Assembly (NCBI RefSeq): GCF_002914585.1
Contig: NZ_PDDM01000020.1
Coordinates: 1 to 64,000, forward strand
Origin: Pseudanabaena sp. BC1403
GTDB taxonomy: Bacteria; Cyanobacteriota; Cyanobacteriia; Pseudanabaenales; Pseudanabaenaceae
DNA: 64,000 nucleotides
Direction of reading: 5' to 3'
In this document: positions 43,909 to 51,817 of the stretch, piece by piece
Layout: every line of letters begins with the position of its first letter
How positions within the stretch are numbered: the stretch's first letter is position 1
Program-made: the position numbers and the translations under genes
The notes under the pieces: generated by a model
Databases searched by the model: none
Seen by the model: the letters and a program-made list of their open reading frames with translations, nothing else
Told to the model about the DNA's origin: nothing

Positions 43909-44310
43909 TTATAGAAGATTGCGTTTTTCTTCTTTAAGATACTTTTCTAATGCAACCCGCTCTTTATACCAACCAACCTGCAAAAATCTAATAATTCGAA
44001 TAATTGAGATAAATGAGAGAAATAAACAAAGAAACATAGGAAATAGCTCATTTGGGATCTTAGTTGAGAAATTCCAACTAAGAAGAAGAGTTAATAACAA
44101 TATAAAAAAATAATATAGAATGTCAGCTATGAAAATACCTTTCCAGTCTTCAAGAATTAATGCCTTGTTTTCAAGAGTATAAGTCAACTTAGTATCGAGA
44201 ATTTTATCTCTCATCTCATTCAAATACTTAGTAGTTTCTGTCGCAGGTTTAAAAAATGCCCATATAACAAGAAATATTGGCAAAAAGTTTTCAAGAGCAT
44301 CCATTTTCAT
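43909..44310 (-). CDS. Cassette-encoded small membrane protein, unknown function
   Basis: A 133-residue protein with an N-terminal hydrophobic stretch (about 10-22) and two further membrane helices (about 58-78 and 88-105), joined by a charged segment, and a basic C terminus (KEEKRNLL). I recognise no family. AT-rich, no GCGATCGC, unlike the host genes. It lies in the second cassette of the array: attC site 2 is 83 bp upstream and attC site 1 follows, all in minus orientation. A toxin or phage-defence role is possible but unsupported. Confidence 0.7.
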   Translation of the reverse strand: MKMDALENFLPIFLVIWAFFKPATETTKYLNEMRDKILDTKLTYTLENKALILEDWKGIFIADILYYFFILLLTLLLSWNFSTKIPNELFPMFLCLFLSFISIIRIIRFLQVGWYKERVALEKYLKEEKRNLL

Positions 44311-44392
44311 TTTTTTGACAGTGCCTCAAAAGTTAAAACTATAGACCTTGTAATTTTTAAACGCCTCAGTCCTTGCAGGTATATATGCCAGA

Positions 44393-44478
44393 GGCTAAAG
44401 GCTCGCTTGAGTGGCTGTAAACAATCTTAGCAATATACCAAGATATTTCAACAGTCCGATCCAAGCGAATAGTTAGAC
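44393..44478 (-). other. attC-like site 2
   Basis: Minus strand: R'' GTCTAAC (perfect RYYYAAC), TATT, CGCTTGGATCGGAC, variable centre, GCCACTCAAGCGA, GCC, R' TTTAGCC (core G changed). CGCTTGG pairs with CAAGCG leaving one unpaired base. It starts four bases after the stop codon of the gene ending at 44482, the usual place for attC. Confidence 0.7.
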
Positions 44479-44481
44479 CGC

Positions 44482-45090
44482 TTACCCGTTATTTTCACAA
44501 ATTTCTTTAGATAATAGTGTGCGAACCTTAGCATCAAAATCAGGATCATCTCTAGATAAATTCACAACCTGATAATCACCTAACTTTTCATCGAAGACGT
44601 AGTGTCCTGAAGAAGGATAGTCTGAACCTACCATTTTAAGTGCTTCAATCAAGTCAGCAATCGCAAGTTTGAATACTCTGTGTTTTCGGGTATGGTCTGA
44701 ACAAAATATAATTCCATCCAGTTCATTAGACTCCCCGAAGCACGGCACAAAGATGTAGCTGTGGATGAATTGATTACAAATATCTTTAAGCTTAATTGAC
44801 TCGCTTGACGGATTTTGAAGATCATAGAGTTCATTAATCCCGTCTCGATTAAATCGCGTCACAGGTAGCCCCATAGATTTAAAAGCCTGAAGCGATATCT
44901 TTGCCTCTATTACATAGTCTGACAACTTTTTAGCTTCAATAAGTTTTCGTATTGAGTAGAAAGCAAAAAATATCTCTTTCTCAAATAGAAAAAAAGACCG
45001 TTCTGTCCATCGTTTTTGATGAATGCGCTTAGACAACTTTAAGGCTGTCTTCAACAGATCTTCTTTCCAGTCACGAGACTCCCAAATCAT
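44482..45090 (-). CDS. Cassette-encoded conserved-looking protein, unknown function
   Basis: A 202-residue soluble protein. The N-terminal 70 residues are helical and basic (WKEDLLKTALKLSKRIHQKR, WTERSFFLFEKEIFFAFYSI); the middle has QFIHSYIFVPCFGESNELDG and SDHTRKHRVFKL; the C terminus is acidic. I do not recognise a named domain. Start codon lies 44 bp after the core of attC site 3 and the stop abuts attC site 2, exactly as in an integron gene cassette. AT-rich relative to host genes. Confidence 0.75.
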   Translation of the reverse strand: MIWESRDWKEDLLKTALKLSKRIHQKRWTERSFFLFEKEIFFAFYSIRKLIEAKKLSDYVIEAKISLQAFKSMGLPVTRFNRDGINELYDLQNPSSESIKLKDICNQFIHSYIFVPCFGESNELDGIIFCSDHTRKHRVFKLAIADLIEALKMVGSDYPSSGHYVFDEKLGDYQVVNLSRDDPDFDAKVRTLLSKEICENNG

Positions 45091-45133
45091 ATGCTAAGAC
45101 TATTTTTCTCTTGAAATACTTGGGATCTGAACA

Positions 45134-45218
45134 GTCTAACGGCTGAATTGAGCGGCAAGATATCTTTCGCTATCTACGAAAATACTACGCTTTTGTTCGC
45201 TCCAATGATGTGTTATAC
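45134..45218 (-). other. attC-like site 3
   Basis: Minus strand: R'' GTATAAC, CACATC, ATTGGAGCGAAC, variable centre, GCCGCTCAATTCAGCC, R' GTTAGAC (perfect). ATTGGAGCG pairs with CGCTCAAT with one extrahelical base. It is almost identical to site 1 in both arms but not in the centre, as true attC sites are. Confidence 0.8.
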
Positions 45219-45234
45219 CACGATCGCTTAACAA

Positions 45235-45338
45235 TTATTTGTCTTTGAGATCGCAAATAACTTCTCGGAACTCATCAACGAAGCGGACTACTTTTTACTG
45301 CCTAATCTTTGCTCGAAACGGATCGCTTTGACGGGCAT
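45235..45338 (-). pseudogene. Small cassette ORF with a one-base frameshift
   Basis: Minus strand: MPVKAIRFEQRLGSKK-stop in one frame and VVRFVDEFREVICDLKDK-stop in the next. One more A in the A5 run would give a continuous 34-residue protein ending 17 bp before attC site 3. It could be a decayed third cassette gene, or one needing slippage. No family recognised. Confidence 0.35.
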
Positions 45339-45589
45339 ATCGGTTTGGTATAACTACGTGTTTGAAGGAAAATTTCTGTCTAATCATCTAAATCGGTGTA
45401 TTTGACAGAAATACTCATGCATTATTTAGCTATATAAACCTGAACCACTCAATACAAAAATACGCAAGTTGAGCCACAACCACGCAAATTTTTAGATCTG
45501 ATCCCAGACTTAGTTAGAGAGATTGTTTTACTCTTTGGCTTTGGTTGCGATCGCCCCAACAATCTCTTTACTGCATGTAACCAAAACTT

Positions 45590-45648
45590 GATTTACCTAA
45601 AATAAAAGGGGTAGTGCTTTGCACTACCCCTTTTATTTTAGGTAAATC
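45590..45648. repeat. Perfect 28-bp palindrome with TTT loop
   Basis: GATTTACCTAAAATAAAAGG arm continuing to GTAGTGC, TTT, exact complement. It lies in gene-free DNA between the cassette array and the small gene at 45701. Confidence 0.8.
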
Positions 45649-45670
45649 GTCAAACGTCCCCCCCACAAAA

Positions 45671-45697
45671 TATAAGACCCGCAAAGCGAGTCTTATA
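45671..45697. terminator. Terminator of the small gene at 45701
   Basis: TATAAGACCCGC, AAA, GCGAGTCTTATA (one mismatch), four bases beyond the stop codon on the minus strand. Confidence 0.6.
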
Positions 45698-45700
45698 ACC

Positions 45701-45844
45701 TTAATAGCGACTAACGCGCCGAGAGTTATTTCTTACTGGTATAGGAATCAACTCAGGTTGGGGCTGATTTTGTCCCAAAAGGGATTCTAGAACGCGATTT
45801 AGAATTTCGCCGATCTCTTTCAGTGCTTTCTTGATCGCTTTCAC
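45701..45844 (-). CDS. Predicted 47-residue amphipathic small protein
   Basis: GTG start with AGGGAG nine bases upstream. The sequence begins MKAIKKALKEIGEILNRVLE, a strongly amphipathic helix, continues SLLGQNQPQPELIPIPV and ends RRVSRY, so it may bind a membrane or nucleic acid. It follows cinA by 33 bp and has its own terminator, so it may be a second gene of that transcript. No family recognised. Confidence 0.5.
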   Translation of the reverse strand: MKAIKKALKEIGEILNRVLESLLGQNQPQPELIPIPVRNNSRRVSRY

Positions 45845-45877
45845 TATAATTGGCTCCCTATCATCGTCTAGGTTTAT

Positions 45878-47137
45878 TTACTTAATCATAACAAATCTTT
45901 TCCTAAACAAATCTAAAGCTGACATTACAGTTGCCTTTCTAATCCAATTTCTTCCTCTAGAGGGACTAAAACGCAACTCGATCGCCTCGACTTTGCCATC
46001 TGGATGCGCGATCCCAACATAAATTAAGCCCACAGGTTTGGTCTCCGTGCCACCAGTTGGTCCCGCGATCCCTGTAATACTAATCCCCCAATCAGACTTG
46101 AGTTTTGCTTTGATCCCGATCGCCATTTGTTCAGCCACGATCGCACTAACCGCCCCATGCTGATCAAGAACTTGGCGATCGACATTAAGTAAATCAACTT
46201 TGACATCATTGCTATAACTAATTACACCACCAAGGAAATAACTAGAACTGCCTGAAACCTCGGTTAAAGCTTCACCTAACCATCCGCCTGTGCAAGATTC
46301 AGCAACTGTAAGAGTTTGCCCACACCCTTGTAAGAGGCTACCAGCAACACTCGCAAGGGTATCCTCATCAGTGCCATAGCAAAACTCACCCGTGAGTTCA
46401 CGAATCTCGGCTTCGACAGGAGCAATTAAGGCGATCGCCTCTTCTTGAGTATTAGCCCTTGCAGTAATTCGTAGTCTTGCTTGTCCGTAATTGGCATAAG
46501 GCGCAACAGTAGGATTCTTAAGATCAAAGAAGTGGTTAACCTTCGTTGCAAGAGCAGATTCAGCTATGCCCCAGTACAGCAAAACCTTAGAATGAAAAGT
46601 ACCTTGTCCATAGTTTCGGGATTGCAGCAATGGCGCAGCAGTCTGCTCCCACATGGGATGCATCTCGCTAGGCACACCAGGAAAAGTCAGGATCAATAAA
46701 TTGGGCTGCGGTTCCCAGATCATCCCTGGGGCAGTCCCAACGGGATTATGTAGTATTTCTGCACCCTTAGGTAGTAGCGCTTGTTTGCGATTATTAGGTG
46801 TGAGAGTCCGTCCAGTTTGCGCCGCCATCTGCTGGATGCGCTCCCAAATTTCGGGACGTTCTTCGAGGGGTGTGTTGAAAAAATTAGCGATCGCCTCAGT
46901 TGTCAAATCATCGGGTGTAGGACCAAGTCCACCAGTGGTAATAATCAAGTTAGAGCGACTCGCCGCAATTTCTAAAGCTTGGTGAATGCGATCGGGGTTG
47001 TCACCAACAACGGTTTGATAAAAATGTGGCACTCCCAACAAGGCAAGTTGCTGCGCTAAATACTGAGCATTACTATTGAGAATTTCGCCCAACAATAATT
47101 CTGTGCCAATGCAAAGGATCTCCGCGCCAACATTCAT
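45878..47137 (-). CDS. cinA: CinA-family nicotinamide-nucleotide amidase
   Basis: A 419-residue two-domain protein. The N-terminal MoaB/MogA-like domain begins AEILCIGTELLLGEILNSNA with TTGGLGPTPDDLTTEA (about 66-81); the C-terminal domain has TVAESCTGGWLGEALTEVSGSS (about 277-298) for deamidation of nicotinamide mononucleotide, which recycles NAD. Ends SALDLFRKRFV. Full length. Linked to competence in other bacteria only by name. Confidence 0.94.
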   Translation of the reverse strand: MNVGAEILCIGTELLLGEILNSNAQYLAQQLALLGVPHFYQTVVGDNPDRIHQALEIAASRSNLIITTGGLGPTPDDLTTEAIANFFNTPLEERPEIWERIQQMAAQTGRTLTPNNRKQALLPKGAEILHNPVGTAPGMIWEPQPNLLILTFPGVPSEMHPMWEQTAAPLLQSRNYGQGTFHSKVLLYWGIAESALATKVNHFFDLKNPTVAPYANYGQARLRITARANTQEEAIALIAPVEAEIRELTGEFCYGTDEDTLASVAGSLLQGCGQTLTVAESCTGGWLGEALTEVSGSSSYFLGGVISYSNDVKVDLLNVDRQVLDQHGAVSAIVAEQMAIGIKAKLKSDWGISITGIAGPTGGTETKPVGLIYVGIAHPDGKVEAIELRFSPSRGRNWIRKATVMSALDLFRKRFVMIK

Positions 47138-47161
47138 ATGCTTACTCTCTCAGTTTTATAC

Positions 47162-47195
47162 AAATAAAAGGGGTGCAACGCACCCCTTTTATTTT
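47162..47195. terminator. Palindromic terminator after khpA
   Basis: AAATAAAAGGGGTGC, AAC, GCACCCCTTTTATTT. It separates the rpsP-khpA pair from cinA. Confidence 0.75.
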
Positions 47196-47206
47196 AGTTA
47201 TTGATT

Positions 47207-47584
47207 TTAGTTATTGATTTCACGCCGCTTCGGTTTTTCGACATTGATTCGAGGACGCTCAACTTGTACTTGTTGTCGTTCGGGATCTGAATACTCTGCA
47301 TTTCGGTCTTGATAATCGTCAGAATTTGAGTTAGGGGTTGGGTCAAAAACTTCAAATCTGGCGCTATGTCCAGCTTCTTCAGCGGCAGTCATCACCACAG
47401 TCCGAACTGCTTGAATCGTCCGTCCCCCTTTACCAAAAATTCGCCCCCGATCTTCTGGATCGAAAGCAACTCTGATCCAGACGCGATCGCTTTTGCTATT
47501 TGACTCAAAATCTACCCGCAGCGCGTCTGGATGAGCTAATAATGGCTTCAGCAAAAAACTAATTAAGGCGTTATAGTCTGGCAC
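47207..47584 (-). CDS. KH-domain RNA-binding protein (KhpA/YlqC)
   Basis: A 125-residue protein. The KH core is RVDFESNSKSDRVWIRVAFD, then GRIFGKGGRTIQAVRTVVM (GxxG loop GKGG at about 52-55). A long acidic-basic C-terminal tail (about 85-125) extends beyond the usual 75-residue form. KhpA proteins bind RNA and affect division and translation in Gram-positives. Partner rpsP lies 38 bp upstream, the standard arrangement. Confidence 0.88.
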   Translation of the reverse strand: MPDYNALISFLLKPLLAHPDALRVDFESNSKSDRVWIRVAFDPEDRGRIFGKGGRTIQAVRTVVMTAAEEAGHSARFEVFDPTPNSNSDDYQDRNAEYSDPERQQVQVERPRINVEKPKRREINN

Positions 47585-47622
47585 AAGTTTAGATTTGCAC
47601 GAATTTAGAATTAATTCAAAAA

Positions 47623-47871
47623 TTAAGCAGTAACGAGATCGAATACTTTTGCTTTTTCGAGGATGCGACGTACTGTGTCAGTAGGTTGAGCGCCTTGCTT
47701 GATGCGAAGAACGATCGCAGGTACATCCAGTTGGGTTTCTTTGGTGCGTGGGTTATAGAAACCGAGTTCAGCAAGAGGACGACCATCGCGGCGGCTGGTG
47801 CTGTTTACGGCAACGATGCGATAGCTGGCTTCAAATTTCTTGCCAAATCGCTTTAATCTCAACTTCATCAT
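47623..47871 (-). CDS. rpsP: 30S ribosomal protein S16
   Basis: An 82-residue protein beginning [20 protein letters not shown], then [19 protein letters not shown] (about 24-42) and [18 protein letters not shown]. Alternative second ATG gives MKLRLKR. Ordinary length. First gene of the rpsP-khpA operon. Confidence 0.97.
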   Translation of the reverse strand: MMKLRLKRFGKKFEASYRIVAVNSTSRRDGRPLAELGFYNPRTKETQLDVPAIVLRIKQGAQPTDTVRRILEKAKVFDLVTA

Positions 47872-48062
47872 GGGTTTATGGCTCTAGTTTCTGGGTTTGA
47901 TCTAGTTCAATACTATTTGGATATTTTAGCAGGCTTATTAATATAGCATTATTTTAAGTACCTCAGCATAATTAAAAAACTAGAGTCAAAATCTGTACCG
48001 CCCGTGCAGCAGGCGGTACAGATTTTGGGATCTTATATTTAATTGAGCCTAGCTACTTAGGG

Positions 48063-48102
48063 TTTAAATCGTAGATAATATGATTGTCATCTATGATTTA
48101 AA
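48063..48102. promoter_or_regulatory. Inverted repeat before the 50-residue gene
   Basis: TTTAAATCGTAGAT and ATCTATGATTTAAA (13 of 14 paired) ending three bases before a GTG start. Operator or leader hairpin; similar to the palindrome at 3013-3060. Confidence 0.35.
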
Positions 48103-48105
48103 ACC

Positions 48106-48258
48106 GTGCCATTTTTTCGTCAATACATTGCACCGTTCATCATCTTTGCAATCTTTTTGTTTACTCTAGTATTGGTTAGCTCTCGCGCTTTCTTGCCAGA
48201 CGACATGGTTGCCCCAGCCCCCATCGGCGTACTTTCGGGCATATCTCTTATCTCCTAG
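48106..48258 (+). CDS. Predicted 50-residue single-pass membrane protein
   Basis: GTG start; MPFFRQYIAPFIIFAIFLFT then LVLVSSRAFLPDDMVAPAPI and GVLSGISLIS-stop. One membrane helix (about 8-24) and a short periplasmic or lumenal tail. It ends 12 bp before pyrB on the same strand, so they may be co-transcribed. No clear ribosome site. Family not recognised. Confidence 0.45.
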   Translation: MPFFRQYIAPFIIFAIFLFTLVLVSSRAFLPDDMVAPAPIGVLSGISLIS

Positions 48259-48270
48259 CTTTAAAGCATC

Positions 48271-49239
48271 ATGACTGAACTTACTTGGCAGCGACGACAT
48301 GTGATCTCGCTAGCCGATTTTACGCCGAACGATTATGAAACGGTCTTACAAACTGCCGTTAGCTTCTTAGAAGTTTTATCACGCCGCAATAAAAAAGTGC
48401 CAACCTTGCAGAGCAAAGTTGTCGCCAATTTGTTTTTTGAATCCTCGACTCGTACTCGCAATAGTTTTGAGCTTGCCGCCAAGCGACTCTCTGCCGACAC
48501 CTTAAATTTTGCTCCAGGAACATCGGCACTCACCAAGGGCGAAACAATCCTCGATACAGCAAGAACTTTTTTGGCGATGGGTACGGACATTATGGTGATT
48601 CGCCATCAATCGGCGGGTGTACCTTTAGCGATCGCCCGCGATATGGATGCCCTCAGTGGCAAAGTGGCAATTCTCAATGCTGGTGATGGCAAGCATGAAC
48701 ATCCATCTCAAGCATTGCTCGATCTGTTAACCCTCTGCATGTATCTCAATCCCAAGGCTCCCACGGCAAAAGATCTCAAGGGCAAAAAAGTCGCGATCGT
48801 TGGCGATATTTTGCATTCACGGGTAGCGCGATCGAATCTCTGGAGTTTGCTTACAAATGGCGCAGATGTACATCTCGCCGCACCACCAACATTATTGCCA
48901 CCAGAATTTGCCGAATATGGCGCAAAAATTCATTATTCCCTTGAGCCAGCTCTTGAGGATGCGGACTTTGTGATGACGTTGCGATTGCAAATGGAGCGCA
49001 TGGGGCAATTCTTAATTCCCAGTTTGAGAGAATATCATGCAAGGTATGGCATAACTCGCGATCGCCTAGCCAAATGTGCACCCAATGTCCAAGTTTTGCA
49101 CCCTGGCCCCGTTAATCGTGGTGTAGAGATTAGCTCTGACTTAATGGACGATCCGCGCTTGAGTCTGATCGATAAACAGGTAACTAATGGAGTCGCCATT
49201 AGGATGAGCTTATTGTATTTACTTGGCACAGCAATTTAA
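48271..49239 (+). CDS. pyrB: Aspartate carbamoyltransferase catalytic subunit
   Basis: A 322-residue enzyme joining carbamoyl phosphate and aspartate in pyrimidine synthesis. [19 protein letters not shown] (about 53-71) binds carbamoyl phosphate; [24 protein letters not shown] (about 143) and [12 protein letters not shown] (about 276) are typical. Length is normal. No pyrI is nearby, as usual in cyanobacteria. Confidence 0.97.
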   Translation: MTELTWQRRHVISLADFTPNDYETVLQTAVSFLEVLSRRNKKVPTLQSKVVANLFFESSTRTRNSFELAAKRLSADTLNFAPGTSALTKGETILDTARTFLAMGTDIMVIRHQSAGVPLAIARDMDALSGKVAILNAGDGKHEHPSQALLDLLTLCMYLNPKAPTAKDLKGKKVAIVGDILHSRVARSNLWSLLTNGADVHLAAPPTLLPPEFAEYGAKIHYSLEPALEDADFVMTLRLQMERMGQFLIPSLREYHARYGITRDRLAKCAPNVQVLHPGPVNRGVEISSDLMDDPRLSLIDKQVTNGVAIRMSLLYLLGTAI

Positions 49240-49320
49240 ATTCTTGCAACAAGTAGGAATTCTTATTATTTGTAGGATGCGTTAGTGTAACGCATCAACA
49301 TCAGAAATATAGAGATAAAA

Positions 49321-50331
49321 ATGAGCTTTGTTTTTGCAGATTTGTTTGCTGGGATTGGGGGATTTAGAATTGCCCTAGAAAATCTTAATGGCAAATGTGT
49401 GTTTTCTTCTGAGTGGGATAAATATGCACAAATAACTTATGCAGCTAATTTTGGTGAAACACCTCATGGAGATATTACTAAAATTCATCCATCTACAATC
49501 CCAGATATTGACATCTTAACGGCTGGGTTTCCATGCCAACCATTTAGTTCAATTGGCAAACGTGAAGGCTTTGAACATCCTACACAAGGAACTTTATTTT
49601 ATGATGTGGTGAAGATTATAAAAGAGAAAAATCCTAAGGCTTTTATTTTAGAAAATGTTGAGGGTTTAGTAACTCATGATGGTGGAAAAACTTTAAGTAT
49701 TATATTAGAAACTTTATCTATATCTGTAAATGGACAATATCTTTTTCTATGTAAATCTGATGTTAGATACCATGTTTTTTGGTGCGTTTTAGATGCAAAA
49801 GATTATGGCGTACCACAAATACGGAAAAGAATATTTATAGTGGGAATATCTGAAGATATTTCTGCCGATATTCCTAACTTTAGTTTTCCAGTATCTATTC
49901 CGAATAAAAAATTTATTGGCTCTTATGTAGAAGAAAATGTAAGCGGCTATTCAATATCCAAACATTTGCAAAATTCATATTTGTTTAAACTCGATGATGG
50001 TAGACCAGAGTTAATTGACAAAAAATCTAAGATTCAGGTAAAAACCTTGTGTTCTACTTATCATAAGATTCAGAGACTAACTGGTACTTTTGTTAAAGAC
50101 GGAGAAACTGGGATTAGATTGCTTAGTGAAAATGAATGTAAAGCAATTATGGGATATCCCCAGAGTTTTATTATTCCTGTTTCAAGAACACAAATGTATA
50201 GACAGTTTGGCAACTCAGTTGTAGTGCCTGTTGTATATGAAGTTGCTAAAAGTTTAATTAATTGTTTAGCAAAATATACAGCCGTTAATAAAGAAGAGTT
50301 AGTCAAACAAGGGAGATTAATCAGTGTCTGA
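49321..50331 (+). CDS. DNA (cytosine-5) methyltransferase of a type II R-M system
   Basis: A 336-residue m5C methylase. Motif I is DLFAGIGGFRIALE (about 7-20), IV GFPCQPFSSIGKREGF with the catalytic Cys (about 71), VI ILENVEGL (about 116), VIII DYGVPQIRKRIFIVG (about 161), and X RQFGNSVVVPV (about 297). The target recognition domain is short. AT-rich, with no GCGATCGC, unlike flanking pyrB, so probably acquired. The stop overlaps the start of the HNH gene by eight bases. Confidence 0.93.
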   Translation: MSFVFADLFAGIGGFRIALENLNGKCVFSSEWDKYAQITYAANFGETPHGDITKIHPSTIPDIDILTAGFPCQPFSSIGKREGFEHPTQGTLFYDVVKIIKEKNPKAFILENVEGLVTHDGGKTLSIILETLSISVNGQYLFLCKSDVRYHVFWCVLDAKDYGVPQIRKRIFIVGISEDISADIPNFSFPVSIPNKKFIGSYVEENVSGYSISKHLQNSYLFKLDDGRPELIDKKSKIQVKTLCSTYHKIQRLTGTFVKDGETGIRLLSENECKAIMGYPQSFIIPVSRTQMYRQFGNSVVVPVVYEVAKSLINCLAKYTAVNKEELVKQGRLISV

Positions 50332-50932
50332 TATTCATCAAGAACCCACAGAAAAAAGCACGGTTCAACTTAATATCATTAAAGAATATTTTGAAATGTA
50401 TCCTGATGTTGAAATACATACTAAGGATGTTGTTGATTGGGTGAATTCAAAATATCTAGAGCGTACTGGGAAAATATTTAGAGACCCTGACAGAGGGATT
50501 AGATCTTTATACCAAAAAGGGTTTCTTCAAAAAATAGCAAAAGGAGTTTATAAGTACGATCCTAAATATGCCCAAAATAAACGCCAAGCAGATTTTACGA
50601 TCACGCAGAAAAATGAAATTTTGAAGCGTGATGGTTATAAGTGTGTAATTTGTGGCGCTGGTCGAGAGAATGGTGCAGAATTGCACGTTGATCATATTAA
50701 ACCAAAAGATATGGGAGGTTTAGCTACAATTGAAAACGGTCAAACTTTGTGTAGCCAGCATAATTTCCTCAAGAAAAATCTTAAGCAAACTGAGACAGGA
50801 AAAAAGATGTTTATTCGCTTGTATGAGCTTTCTAAGAAAGAGGGGAATCTGGAACTACAGAAATTTTGTATAGAAATTCTCCAGACTTTTGAGGATTTTA
50901 ATATTAACGGACATATCGAATGGGAAAAATAG
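50324..50932 (+). CDS. HNH endonuclease, likely restriction partner
   Basis: A 202-residue protein. The C-terminal half is an HNH nuclease: ILKRDGYKCVICGAG (about 104-118), LHVDHIKPKDMGG (about 126-138, HNH His-Asp-His), and LCSQHNFLKKN (about 146) with a CxxC...CxxH-like zinc arrangement. The N-terminal half (about 1-85) looks like a winged-helix DNA reader (IHTKDVVDWVNSKY, GIRSLYQKGFLQKIAKGVYKY). Translational overlap with the methylase marks a type II restriction-modification pair. Cleavage site unknown. Confidence 0.88.
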   Translation: MSDIHQEPTEKSTVQLNIIKEYFEMYPDVEIHTKDVVDWVNSKYLERTGKIFRDPDRGIRSLYQKGFLQKIAKGVYKYDPKYAQNKRQADFTITQKNEILKRDGYKCVICGAGRENGAELHVDHIKPKDMGGLATIENGQTLCSQHNFLKKNLKQTETGKKMFIRLYELSKKEGNLELQKFCIEILQTFEDFNINGHIEWEK

Positions 50933-50936
50933 TGTT

Positions 50937-51740
50937 ATGGCGCAAAAACTGATTTACGATCGCCATATGCCAAATACCACATCAAATATCAGAATTGTGT
51001 TAGTCGAGACTGCGGGGGCACGAAACCTTGGCTCAGTGGCAAGGGTGATGAAAAACTTTGGGTTGGCGGAGTTGTGGTTGGTGAATCCGCAATGCGATCG
51101 CTTTAGTGATGAAGCACAACACATGGCAGTCCATGCCCCAGAAATTTTAGAAAATGCAAGGATTGTTGATAGTGTGCCAGATGCATTAGTTGGCTGCCAT
51201 CGAGCGATCGCCACCGCAGGGCGCATCGACAAAGGTGAGATGAAAGTGACTGATCCCCATAAAGGTTTGACTTGGTTAATGCAAGCCGAAACTAGTGCGA
51301 TCGTCTTTGGTGCAGAGGATCGTGGCTTAAGCAATGCCGAAATCCAGCATTGCCAGCAAGTGATGCGAATTCCCGTCAATCCTGAATATCCTTCACTAAA
51401 TTTGGCACAGGCAGTTGGTATCTGTTGCTACCAACTGCAACTGATGCAAGAAAGTATTAGGGAAAATTCCCAATGTCATGAAAATTTGACTAGCCAAATC
51501 GCGCAAGATTTGATAGAGTCAGCACCCATAGACCTTGCTACACGCGCAGACCTAGAAGCTTGCTATCAGCAACTTGAAGCAGTATTACTGAAGATCGGCT
51601 ATGTTTATCCGCATACCGCCGTTCATCGATTGCGAAAGTTTCGGCACATCTTTGATCGAGCAAATCTGAGTCCATCAGAAGTTGCCATGCTGCGGGGAAT
51701 TTTGCGCCAAGTTAATTGGGCTACGGCTCATCTTGATTAA
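50937..51740 (+). CDS. TrmJ/SpoU-class RNA 2'-O-methyltransferase
   Basis: A 267-residue SPOUT enzyme: IRIVLVETAGARNLGSVARVMKNFGL (motif 1, about 16-40), AIVFGAEDRGLSNAEIQHC (motif 2, about 120) and IPVNPEYPSLNLAQAVGICCYQLQ (motif 3, about 142-165), as in TrmJ, which methylates nucleotide 32 of tRNAs. Start is ATG 50937 or 50967; a frame upstream to 50889 overlaps the HNH gene and is less likely. Host-like base use, so the R-M pair has been inserted before it. Confidence 0.88.
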   Translation: MAQKLIYDRHMPNTTSNIRIVLVETAGARNLGSVARVMKNFGLAELWLVNPQCDRFSDEAQHMAVHAPEILENARIVDSVPDALVGCHRAIATAGRIDKGEMKVTDPHKGLTWLMQAETSAIVFGAEDRGLSNAEIQHCQQVMRIPVNPEYPSLNLAQAVGICCYQLQLMQESIRENSQCHENLTSQIAQDLIESAPIDLATRADLEACYQQLEAVLLKIGYVYPHTAVHRLRKFRHIFDRANLSPSEVAMLRGILRQVNWATAHLD

Positions 51741-51741
51741 C

Positions 51742-51774
51742 TTTCAAATGATTTACGAAGTAAATCATTTGAAA
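51742..51774. terminator. Palindrome after the TrmJ-like gene
   Basis: TTTCAAATGATTTAC, GAA, GTAAATCATTTGAAA. Perfect 15-bp stem two bases after the stop codon. Confidence 0.75.
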
Positions 51775-51817
51775 ATAGATATGTAGAGACATTTTTGTAT
51801 CGGAGTTATAAATAGCA

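Noticed and set aside
43500-47140. Integron integrase gene
   Set aside because: No tyrosine recombinase is encoded in the window, so the array is described as cassettes without intI.
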